Shown here: one piece after another, positions 1 to 5,031 of the stretch
Layout: each line of letters starts with the position of its first letter
How positions within the stretch are numbered: the stretch's first letter is position 1
Assembly (NCBI GenBank): GCA_002733155.1
Contig: NVUO01000024.1
Location: forward strand, 6,675-11,705
Source: Sulfurimonas sp.
GTDB lineage: Bacteria > Campylobacterota > Campylobacteria > Campylobacterales > Sulfurimonadaceae
Length of the DNA: 5,031 bases
Direction of reading: 5' to 3'
Program-made: the position numbers and the translations under genes
Notes under the pieces: model-generated
What the model was told of the DNA's origin: nothing
Databases searched by the model: none
The model's input: the letters and a program-made list of their open reading frames with translations, nothing else

Positions 1-1
1 A

Positions 2-343
2 AAAAAAATAAGAGTCGGACTTCTTAGAAGCGGAAAGGTAGTTGTAACTACAGCTGTAGGTATTAATGGTGCTGAAGATAAGATGGCTTTTAAGACCCGT
101 AAAGAACTTCGTTTAAATGAGGAATTTAAACAAAAAACTATAGCTAAAAAAGGTCAAATGATTGCACCAGATTTAAGTCTGTCTGGAAAAATCATACAAC
201 GTAATATTCGTGTAGATAAATCAACTCAACGTATTGAGTATTATTTTCAGCTCTCTTTAACAAATATTAATACTGGTCTTGCTATTTGGGAAGATGAACG
301 TGTGATTGGAAAACGTGGCAGCAATAAGTCAGTAGCTTGGTAA
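2..343 (+). CDS. lpoB: LpoB-like penicillin-binding-protein activator lipoprotein, C-terminal part (5' end outside window)
   Basis: The reading frame is open from the first bases of the window to a TAA at 341-343, giving 113 residues with no start in view. The ATG at 83 lies inside the domain (the frame upstream reads VGLLRSGKVVVTTAVG), so it is not the real start. The C-terminus has the pattern I associate with the LpoB/YcfM family: a strand 'LSGKIIQRNIR', then 'YYFQLSLTNINTGLAIWEDE', then a closing 'IGKRGSNKSVAW' ending in an aromatic residue. In Enterobacteria LpoB is an outer-membrane lipoprotein that reaches through the periplasm to stimulate the peptidoglycan synthase PBP1b. Whether this homologue does the same is inference. 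The lipobox and N-terminus are not in the window. Arginine is coded mostly by CGT here, whereas AGA is commoner in the membrane proteins downstream, which may mean higher expression. The gap to the next gene is about 156 nt, so it is probably a separate transcription unit. Family call fairly sure, function less so. Confidence 0.72.
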   Translation, partial: KKIRVGLLRSGKVVVTTAVGINGAEDKMAFKTRKELRLNEEFKQKTIAKKGQMIAPDLSLSGKIIQRNIRVDKSTQRIEYYFQLSLTNINTGLAIWEDERVIGKRGSNKSVAW

Positions 344-359
344 GATAAATAGTTTTTAT

Positions 360-380
360 TAAAAGTTTACTTTTATTTTT
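360..380 (+). terminator. Possible weak intrinsic terminator after the lpoB-like gene
   Basis: A perfect 6-bp stem TAAAAG (360-365) / CTTTTA (370-375) with loop TTTA is followed at once by TTTTT (376-380), 16 nt after the stop codon. The location and T-run fit an intrinsic terminator. However, the stem has only one G-C pair, so it would be weak, and such A/T stems arise by chance in DNA of this composition. Confidence 0.35.
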
Positions 381-390
381 ACTTACATTT

Positions 391-417
391 AAGATATTTG
401 GATAGATACAAAATCTT
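391..417. repeat. Bulged inverted repeat (hairpin) in the lpoB-moxR intergenic region
   Basis: AAGAT (391-395) and TTTG (397-400) pair with CAAA (409-412) and ATCTT (413-417). This gives 9 base pairs interrupted only by an unpaired A at 396, around the 8-nt loop GATAGATA. No T-run follows, so it is not a standard terminator in the + direction. It lies upstream of the proposed moxR promoter. It could be a 3'-end stabilising structure of the lpoB-like transcript or chance; no function is claimed. Confidence 0.4.
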
Positions 418-440
418 GTGAATTATATCTTAGACTTGTA

Positions 441-453
441 GTTAATCATTAAC
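441..453. promoter_or_regulatory. 13-bp perfect palindrome, candidate operator in front of the moxR-bat operon
   Basis: GTTAAT-C-ATTAAC is a perfect palindrome with 6-bp arms and a single central base. Its right end is 10 bp upstream of the -10-like TATACT at 464-469, so it sits where a -35 element would be. This is a typical place for a dimeric regulator to bind. I do not recognise the motif as belonging to a named regulator. In A/T-rich DNA a 6-bp arm palindrome is not rare, so function is inference from position. Confidence 0.35.
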
Positions 454-463
454 CACTCTTAGT

Positions 464-469
464 TATACT
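464..469 (+). promoter_or_regulatory. Putative sigma-70 type -10 box for the moxR-bat operon
   Basis: TATACT matches the TATAAT consensus at five of six positions and lies 30 nt upstream of the chosen moxR start. Initiation would fall near 476 and leave a leader of about 24 nt holding the ribosome binding site. No good -35 is visible: TTAATC at 442-447, 16 bp away, matches TTGACA at only three positions. A weak -35 is usual for housekeeping promoters of Campylobacterota. Unverified. Confidence 0.4.
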
Positions 470-484
470 TTTGCTAATTAAGGT

Positions 485-489
485 AAAGG
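485..489 (+). promoter_or_regulatory. Ribosome binding site that decides the moxR start
   Basis: AAAGG at 485-489 is 10 nt upstream of the ATG at 500 but only 1 nt upstream of the alternative in-frame GTG at 491. The AGG at 481-483 would suit GTG better (7 nt). The ATG is favoured because ATG is the stronger codon and MoxR proteins usually begin 'M...I..L..E...VVVGQE', without the extra Met-Cys-Phe. Confidence 0.5.
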
Positions 490-499
490 TGTGTGTTTT

Positions 500-1447
500 A
501 TGATTTCTAAGATTGATAAGCTAAAAAAAGAAGTAGCTAAGGTAGTTGTTGGACAAGAAAAAATGATAGATTCTCTTTTGATTGCATTTTTATGTGAGGG
601 TCATATTTTAATAGAGGGTGTACCAGGACTCGCAAAAACTACAACTGTAAATGCAATAGCAAAGAGTTTAGGACTAAACTTTAAGCGTGCCCAGTTCACT
701 CCAGACCTACTTCCATCAGATATACTTGGTGCTGAAATATATGACCCTCAAAACAATAGTTTTAAGATTAAAAAAGGCCCTATATTTACCAACTTATTAT
801 TAGCAGATGAAATCAATCGTGCGCCAGCAAAAGTTCAGTCTGCCTTACTTGAAGTTATGCAAGAAAGACAGGTGACCTTAGGTGATACCAGTTTTAAACT
901 TGATCCTCCATTTTTTGTAATGGCTACGCAAAATCCAGTTGAACAAGAGGGTGTATATCAACTTCCAGAAGCTCAACTTGATCGTTTTATGCTTAAAATT
1001 GTAGTGGATTATAATACTAAAGATGAAGAGTTAGAGATTGCACGTAGGATATCAAGTGGAAATTTTGAAACTATAGAACCTGTATTATCAAAAGAAGATA
1101 TACTTGAATTAAAACAGACAATTAAAAATATTCATATTGATGAGCAGGTAGAGAAGTATATTATTGAGCTTGTAAATGCAACAAGGAAGCCTGATGATTA
1201 TGGTTTATCTGAGATAAAAGAGTATATACAGTTTGGAGCATCACCACGTGTAAGCATTGATATGTTTAAAGCAGTTAAGGCTATGGCCTTTATGCGTGGA
1301 AAAGACTTTGTAACACCAGTTGATGTTGCATATATTGCAAAAGAGTTGATGAGGCACCGTATAGTTTTAACTTATGAGGCAGAAGCTGAAGGTATACTTA
1401 TCGATGATATTATACAAAAAGTATTAGAGACTGTAGTCCTTCCTTAG
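500..1447 (+). CDS. moxR: MoxR-family AAA+ ATPase
   Basis: A 315-residue cytoplasmic ATPase of the MoxR branch of AAA+ proteins, at the family's usual length. Counting from ATG 500, the visible motifs are: 'VVVGQE' at 15-20; Walker A GVPGLAKT at 40-47 (Lys46, Thr47); Walker B 'LLLADEINRAPAK' around 99-111 (Asp103, Glu104); sensor 1 ATQNP at 142-146 (Asn145); an arginine-finger region 'EAQLDRF' at 157-163 (Arg162); and sensor 2 GASPR at 246-250 (Arg250), followed by the C-terminal helical lid. All catalytic residues are present, so it should bind and hydrolyse ATP, probably as a hexamer. MoxR proteins are regarded as chaperone-like remodelers that act on VWA-domain partners, here most likely the products of the genes at 2692 and 3618. 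It is the first gene of the operon, after a gap holding a possible promoter, and its stop is 7 nt before the DUF58 start. The start could instead be GTG 491, adding three residues. Family assignment is very secure; the substrate is inferred from context. Confidence 0.95.
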   Translation: MISKIDKLKKEVAKVVVGQEKMIDSLLIAFLCEGHILIEGVPGLAKTTTVNAIAKSLGLNFKRAQFTPDLLPSDILGAEIYDPQNNSFKIKKGPIFTNLLLADEINRAPAKVQSALLEVMQERQVTLGDTSFKLDPPFFVMATQNPVEQEGVYQLPEAQLDRFMLKIVVDYNTKDEELEIARRISSGNFETIEPVLSKEDILELKQTIKNIHIDEQVEKYIIELVNATRKPDDYGLSEIKEYIQFGASPRVSIDMFKAVKAMAFMRGKDFVTPVDVAYIAKELMRHRIVLTYEAEAEGILIDDIIQKVLETVVLP

Positions 1448-1454
1448 GTTTAAG

Positions 1455-2285
1455 ATGAGTAAACTACAAAAGATTTTAGTCCGTGCACGTCGCCAAGTTT
1501 TTTCTGAAATGGTTGGAAACAATCCATCAATATTTCAAGGTGAGGGTTACGACTTTATAGAACTTCGTGAGTACCAACATGGTGATGATATTCGTAATAT
1601 TGACTGGAATATTACAGCAAAAATGCAAAAACCATTTATAAAAATATTTCGTGAAGAGAGGGAACTAAATGTAGTATTAGTTTCTATTTTAAACGGTAGT
1701 GTTCACTTTGGTTCAAAAAAATTCAAACAAGAAGTAATAGCTGATGTAAATGCAATTTTAAGTTTTTCTACCTTAAAAAATGGTGACTTATTAAGTTCAT
1801 ATATTTTTACAAATAAGATGCTGTCAAACTCTAAACCTAGTAAAAAGATACATCAGATTCAAAAAAACGTAGCTAAGATTTTAAATTTTGATGCACTAAA
1901 TCAACAAGTAGATTTTAAACTAGTAGCTGATACTTTATACAAAAGGCTAAAAAGAAAATCATTAATAATAATTGTAGGTGATTTTTTTGAAATACCAGAC
2001 TTTAAATTATTAGCAAAAAAACATGAAGTGATTTGCGTAATAATAAGGGACAAGTTGGAAGAAAATCCACCTGAGATGGGTTTTTCATCATTAGTTGACC
2101 CAGAATCTGCTGCGGTTTTAGAAGGTGATTTTAATAAGTCTAGTGTAAAAGCATATAGCAAAAAAGTTTTAGAGCATGACCATAAACTATATGATACTAT
2201 GCATAAACATCAAATTAGATTTACAAAAATTTATACAGATTCAATTCCAAGTGTTAAGTTACGTAGACTTTTTGAGGGTAGATAG
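1455..2285 (+). CDS. DUF58 domain-containing protein with degenerate metal (MIDAS) site
   Basis: A 276-residue protein with the DUF58 signature at 37-51, 'LREYQHGDDIRNIDW', preceded by 'GEGYDFIE' and followed by a Lys/Arg-rich 'KMQKPFIKIFREERE'. The rest resembles a VWA-like fold, with the late motif 'LIIIVGDFFE' (170-179) and the family's 'LAKKHEVICVIIRD' and 'LVDPES' blocks. No membrane segment is evident, so it is probably cytoplasmic. DUF58 genes nearly always follow moxR, and the protein is thought to work with MoxR on the VWA partners; its biochemical activity is unknown. One oddity stands out: where related proteins read D-x-S-x-S before 'M.FGS', this one reads I78-L-N80-G-S82 before 'VHFGS', so the metal-binding Asp and the first Ser are gone. 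The start is ATG 1455, served by AGG at 1446-1448 overlapping the moxR stop with 6 nt spacing. The stop directly abuts the next ATG. Family secure, role inferred. Confidence 0.92.
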   Translation: MSKLQKILVRARRQVFSEMVGNNPSIFQGEGYDFIELREYQHGDDIRNIDWNITAKMQKPFIKIFREERELNVVLVSILNGSVHFGSKKFKQEVIADVNAILSFSTLKNGDLLSSYIFTNKMLSNSKPSKKIHQIQKNVAKILNFDALNQQVDFKLVADTLYKRLKRKSLIIIVGDFFEIPDFKLLAKKHEVICVIIRDKLEENPPEMGFSSLVDPESAAVLEGDFNKSSVKAYSKKVLEHDHKLYDTMHKHQIRFTKIYTDSIPSVKLRRLFEGR

Positions 2286-2699
2286 ATGAAATCACAACAA
2301 GTACAGAGTTACGATATACCACTTCATGATATAAAACCTATAATAGATGTAAATGAATATTCCTTATACTATTTTTTAGCTATTAGTTTTATTAGTCTAT
2401 TTTTAATACTATCTATATCTTATCTAATATATAAATGGTTAAAAAATAAAAATAAATACAATAAAAAAAGAGAGCATTACAAACTCATTCACTCTGTTGA
2501 TTTAACGAAGACAAAAGATGCAGCTTATGCTATAACTTTGTATGGAGCTACCTTTAAAGATGATAGTGATAGACATTTAGAGATGTATAATAATCTTATT
2601 TATAGATTAGAGCTATATAAATATAAAAAAAATGTAGATTTATTTGATAAGGAAGTATTAGGATATATAAATCTTTACAAGGATATGATTGATGTTTGA
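2286..2699 (+). CDS. Small single-pass membrane protein, DUF4381-like, of the Bat operon
   Basis: A 137-residue protein whose place (after DUF58, before batA) and layout match the DUF4381-type proteins of these operons. The N-terminus has a short polar stretch with 'IPLHDIKPI' (11-19), similar in kind to the 'L.DI..P' opening of DUF4381. One hydrophobic helix follows at about 26-50, then a very basic stretch, 'KWLKNKNKYNKKREHYK'. The positive charge directly after the helix predicts N-terminus out and a helical C-terminal domain (about 60-137) in the cytoplasm, where it could touch MoxR and DUF58. The C-terminal domain has no catalytic motif I can name. The start ATG directly follows the DUF58 stop and is served by GAGGG at 2274-2278, 7 nt upstream, so translation is likely coupled. 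The end overlaps batA by 8 nt. Sequence similarity to DUF4381 is too weak to prove by eye; the call rests on position, size and topology. Confidence 0.62.
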   Translation: MKSQQVQSYDIPLHDIKPIIDVNEYSLYYFLAISFISLFLILSISYLIYKWLKNKNKYNKKREHYKLIHSVDLTKTKDAAYAITLYGATFKDDSDRHLEMYNNLIYRLELYKYKKNVDLFDKEVLGYINLYKDMIDV

Positions 2700-3621
2700 T
2701 GGACTTTATTTTGAGTTCCCTAGACTTATTTTTATAATCTTTGTTTTCGTAGCCTGTGCTACCTTATGTAAGATGAAAGTACCATCTATCTACTTTCCTC
2801 ATACAAGCCAATTTATTAAACAGTCAGTTTCGGCATCTAAACTTTTATTATTATTAAGATGGCTTGGAATAATAATGTTGATTTTAGCCTTTATGAGTCC
2901 AGTAAAAGATGAACCATATGAGTTAGAGCCAAGGGATGGATATGAGATAGCATTAATTTTAGATGCATCAGAATCTATGAAGGCACAAGGTTTTGATAAA
3001 TCTAATCTTGCTTTAACTAGATTTGATGTTGTTAAAAATATTGTAAATGATTTTATAAAAGAGAGAAAAAGTGACAATATTGGACTTGTAGTTTTTGGTC
3101 AGTACTCGTTTATAGCATCACCATTAACTTATGATGCAAATATTTTAAACAAAATAGTCTCACAACTATATATAGGCATGGCTGGAAAATATACAGCATT
3201 AAATACCTCTTTAGCCCAGGGTGTAAATCTTTTAAAGATGAGTAAATCAAAATCTAAGGTAGCTATACTTTTAACAGATGGTTATAGCACAAGGGAGATA
3301 GATAAAATTCCACTAAATATAGCTTTGGATATGGCAAAAAAAGAGGGCATTACAGTTTATCCAATTGGAATTGGTAATTCTCATGAATATAATCAAAATG
3401 TATTACTTAAAATTGCAGATTATACTGGTGGTGTGGCTTTTGGAGCATCTAGTGCAGCAGAACTTGAAAAGATTTATAAAAAAATTGATGAATTAGAAAA
3501 GTCTGAAATAAAATCAGAGACTTTTACCTACTTAAAATATTATTATATGTACCCACTATTTATATCACTTTTATCTCTAATGCTTTATGTGTATCTAAGA
3601 AATAAAAGGGGCACATCATGA
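2692..3621 (+). CDS. batA: BatA-type VWA-domain membrane protein
   Basis: A 309-residue protein of the aerotolerance BatA type: two N-terminal membrane helices (about 11-26 and 51-69), a VWA domain (about 84-270) and one C-terminal helix (about 284-302) ending in the basic tail 'LRNKRGTS'. The basic tail and loop charges place the VWA domain in the periplasm. The metal-ion-dependent adhesion site looks complete: D91-A-S93-E-S95, Thr168 in 'KYTAL', and Asp196 in 'LLTDG'. The usual 'GTA.G' around the threonine is altered to 'KYTALNT', and there is a short extra segment after the first motif ('KAQGFDKSNLALTRF'). VWA domains with an intact site bind a divalent metal and usually mediate protein-protein contact; partners here are probably the BatB-like protein and MoxR. 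ATG 2692 is preferred over TTG 2689: it has AAGGA at 2679-2683 with 8 nt spacing, and ATG is the stronger codon. It overlaps the upstream gene by 8 nt and the downstream gene by 4 nt (ATGA). The family is clear. The physiological role is debated: oxidative-stress tolerance was proposed originally, and an envelope-related role is also possible. Confidence 0.9.
   Translation: MFDGLYFEFPRLIFIIFVFVACATLCKMKVPSIYFPHTSQFIKQSVSASKLLLLLRWLGIIMLILAFMSPVKDEPYELEPRDGYEIALILDASESMKAQGFDKSNLALTRFDVVKNIVNDFIKERKSDNIGLVVFGQYSFIASPLTYDANILNKIVSQLYIGMAGKYTALNTSLAQGVNLLKMSKSKSKVAILLTDGYSTREIDKIPLNIALDMAKKEGITVYPIGIGNSHEYNQNVLLKIADYTGGVAFGASSAAELEKIYKKIDELEKSEIKSETFTYLKYYYMYPLFISLLSLMLYVYLRNKRGTS
3604..3611 (+). 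promoter_or_regulatory. Strong ribosome binding site of the batB/batC fusion, inside the end of batA
   Basis: AAAAGGGG lies within the last codons of batA, 6 nt before the ATG at 3618 that overlaps the batA stop as ATGA. It fixes the start of the fusion gene and allows both coupled re-initiation and independent ribosome loading. Confidence 0.6.
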
Positions 3622-5031
3622 GTTTTTTACATCCAGAATTTTTATATTATATGTATCCACCTTTGTTTATATTGTTTGCACTACTTCTTACACAAAAAGA
3701 AACTCAGGCTCAGTTTTTCTCTTTAGAGGTTATGGAAAAGTTACGTGTTAGTGCAAATACTTTAACACTTCAAGCAAGAAATGCTATATTTTTATTGATG
3801 GCTTTTTTTATGATTCTAGCCTTAGCCCAGCCAGTTATTAAAGATGGTAAAATCCTTATAAAAGCAAAAAGTGCAGATATAATGATAGCCTTAGATATAT
3901 CAGATTCAATGCTTGCTACAGATATATACCCAAACCGCTTACAATCAGCTAAACAAAAAGCTATAACACTTTTAGATATGGCACCAAATGAAAGAATTGG
4001 AGTTATAGCCTTTGCCCAAAACTCATATCTAGTATCACCCCTTAGTTTTGATACATCTGCAGTTAGTTTTTTATTAAAACAGTTAAATACAGATTCAATA
4101 ACAGAAAAAGGCACAGATTTTTTATCTGTTTTAAATGTATTTAATGAGACTAGTAAGAAAGATGGAAAAAAATATTTATTACTTCTTAGTGATGGTGGGG
4201 ATAAAAGTGATTTTTCTAAAGAGATAGAGATGGCAAAAAAAAATGATATTGTCATTTTTGTACTTGGCATAGCTACAAAAAAAGGTGCACCAATTAAGTT
4301 AGATAATGGAGAGTTTATTAAATTTAATGGAAGTATAATTGTTTCAAAGTTAAATGAAAATATCTCAAATTTGGCTACATCAACTGGTGGTGTATATATA
4401 CAAGCTACTAACTCTTCATCAGATATAAAAGCTATGCTTAGAGAAATAACAAATATAAGTGAAGAAAAAGAACTTAAAAGTGAAGAGATACAAAAGTTTA
4501 TACCATTATTTTATTATCCAGTTGCTTTTGCTTTATTTTTACTTCTTATAGCTACTAGCTCTATGGGTAAAAGACAAAGTATTAAGATTCCTTCGCTTAT
4601 TATCTTATGTAGCTTAGCCTTAAATAGCCCAAATTTACATGCAGGTTTATTAGACTTTATGGATTTAAAAGAGGCAAAAGAAGCATATAAAAAAGGTGAG
4701 TTTGAAAAGTCTAGTAATATTTATAATAATTATGCAAACAAAAGTTCAAATGATGAGGCTTATTTTAATGCAGCAAATTCATTATATAAACAAAAAAAAT
4801 ATAAAGAGGCATTAGAGGTGTATAAAAAAGCTACCTTTGATACTAAAAAACTAAGGGCTAATAATTTATCAAATATTGGTAATTCTTATGCAAAAATGAG
4901 CTCACAAAAAAATTTACAAAATGCTGTAAAGTCTTATGAAAAATCTTTGAAAATTTTAGAAGATAAACAAACTAGAGATAATCTTAATATGGTAAAAAAA
5001 ATATTAGAGAAGCAAAAACAAGATTCTAAAA
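3618..5031 (+). CDS. batB: BatB-type VWA membrane protein fused to BatC-like TPR repeats (3' end outside window)
   Basis: The frame stays open for 471 codons from ATG 3618 to the right edge. The first part is a BatB-type protein: membrane helices at about 13-26 and 56-72, a VWA domain at about 86-285, and a helix at about 296-314. The metal site is complete: D93-I-S95-D-S97-M, Thr166 in 'EKGTD', and Asp192 in 'LLSDGGD'; 'NRLQSAK' and 'PLSFD' are further family marks. A short basic loop (K318, R319, K323) leads to a fourth hydrophobic stretch (about 325-337) ending in 'LHA-G'. Then come TPR-like helices: 'LKEAKEAYKKGEFEKS' (350-365), 'AYFNAANSLYKQKKYKEALE' (381-400) and 'NLSNIGNSYAKMSS' with 'AVKSYEKSLKIL' (416-447), ending in a Lys/Gln/Asp-rich tail. 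The TPR part corresponds to BatC, which is a separate protein in some bacteria. Loop charges put both VWA and TPR domains in the periplasm. It probably pairs with the BatA-type protein; a batD-like gene would be expected beyond the edge. A strong ribosome binding site (AAAAGGGG, 6 nt spacing) fixes the start. Confidence 0.9.
   Translation, partial: MSFLHPEFLYYMYPPLFILFALLLTQKETQAQFFSLEVMEKLRVSANTLTLQARNAIFLLMAFFMILALAQPVIKDGKILIKAKSADIMIALDISDSMLATDIYPNRLQSAKQKAITLLDMAPNERIGVIAFAQNSYLVSPLSFDTSAVSFLLKQLNTDSITEKGTDFLSVLNVFNETSKKDGKKYLLLLSDGGDKSDFSKEIEMAKKNDIVIFVLGIATKKGAPIKLDNGEFIKFNGSIIVSKLNENISNLATSTGGVYIQATNSSSDIKAMLREITNISEEKELKSEEIQKFIPLFYYPVAFALFLLLIATSSMGKRQSIKIPSLIILCSLALNSPNLHAGLLDFMDLKEAKEAYKKGEFEKSSNIYNNYANKSSNDEAYFNAANSLYKQKKYKEALEVYKKATFDTKKLRANNLSNIGNSYAKMSSQKNLQNAVKSYEKSLKILEDKQTRDNLNMVKKILEKQKQDSK

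Noticed and set aside
83..343. ATG 83 as the true start of the LpoB-like protein
   Set aside because: The frame is open upstream to the window edge and encodes sequence fitting the same domain, so this is an internal methionine.
391..417. Hairpin as an intrinsic terminator
   Set aside because: It is followed by GTGAATTAT and not by a T-run.
491..499. GTG 491 as the moxR start
   Set aside because: The best Shine-Dalgarno match (485-489) would be only 1 nt away, and ATG 500 gives the usual MoxR N-terminus; it cannot be fully excluded because AGG at 481-483 would suit it.
1901..2161. 86-codon open frame on the - strand opposite the DUF58 gene
   Set aside because: Covered by conserved DUF58 sequence on the + strand, with no recognisable motif.
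2689..2691. TTG 2689 as the batA start
   Set aside because: The ATG at 2692 is next in frame, is a stronger start codon and has good spacing (8 nt) from AAGGA.
2799..3077. 92-codon open frame on the - strand opposite batA
   Set aside because: Overlaps the BatA metal-site coding region and shows no domain pattern of its own.
3770..4270. 166-codon open frame on the - strand opposite the BatB-type gene
   Set aside because: It lies wholly over a well-supported VWA domain, its product is a Ser/Ile/Phe/Ala-rich string without family motifs, and it is the expected antisense reflection of A/T-rich codons.
4563..4565. ATG 4563 as the start of a separate BatC protein
   Set aside because: The reading frame is continuous with the VWA protein and no ribosome binding site precedes this ATG, although the following residues do look like a signal peptide.

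Overview
This 5 kb window is low-GC, gene-dense bacterial DNA. Everything real is on the + strand. Strong A/T preference in third codon positions, tightly packed short genes and the protein types suggest a Campylobacterota (epsilonproteobacterial) genome of the Sulfurimonas/Sulfurovum/Arcobacter kind. That assignment is by feel of the sequence, not by a search.

Region 1 (1-343) is the C-terminal part of a lipoprotein of the LpoB (penicillin-binding-protein activator) type, cut off at the left edge. Region 2 (344-499) is the only real intergenic gap. It holds a weak hairpin plus T-run that may end the lpoB-like gene, a second bulged hairpin, a 13-bp perfect palindrome and a plausible -10 box for the next gene.

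Region 3 (500 to the right edge) is one compact operon of the MoxR / DUF58 / VWA ('Bat', Bacteroides aerotolerance) class. Its order is MoxR AAA+ ATPase, DUF58 protein, small single-pass membrane protein resembling DUF4381, BatA-type VWA membrane protein, then a BatB-type VWA membrane protein whose C-terminus continues into BatC-like TPR repeats and runs off the window. Gaps are 7 nt, 0 nt, -8 nt and -4 nt, so the genes are very probably co-transcribed and translationally coupled.

In this family the MoxR ATPase is thought to act as a chaperone-like remodeler on the metal-binding VWA proteins, with DUF58 as a soluble partner. Charge distribution around the membrane segments puts the VWA and TPR domains in the periplasm, and the C-terminal domain of the small protein in the cytoplasm beside MoxR and DUF58. 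The operon class is known, although its exact biochemical role is poorly defined. The points most worth a second look are the BatB-BatC fusion with a signal-peptide-like segment buried inside it, the loss of the metal-site aspartate in the DUF58 protein, and the palindrome at the putative operon promoter. I see no RNA genes, mobile elements, CRISPR arrays or clearly novel system here.
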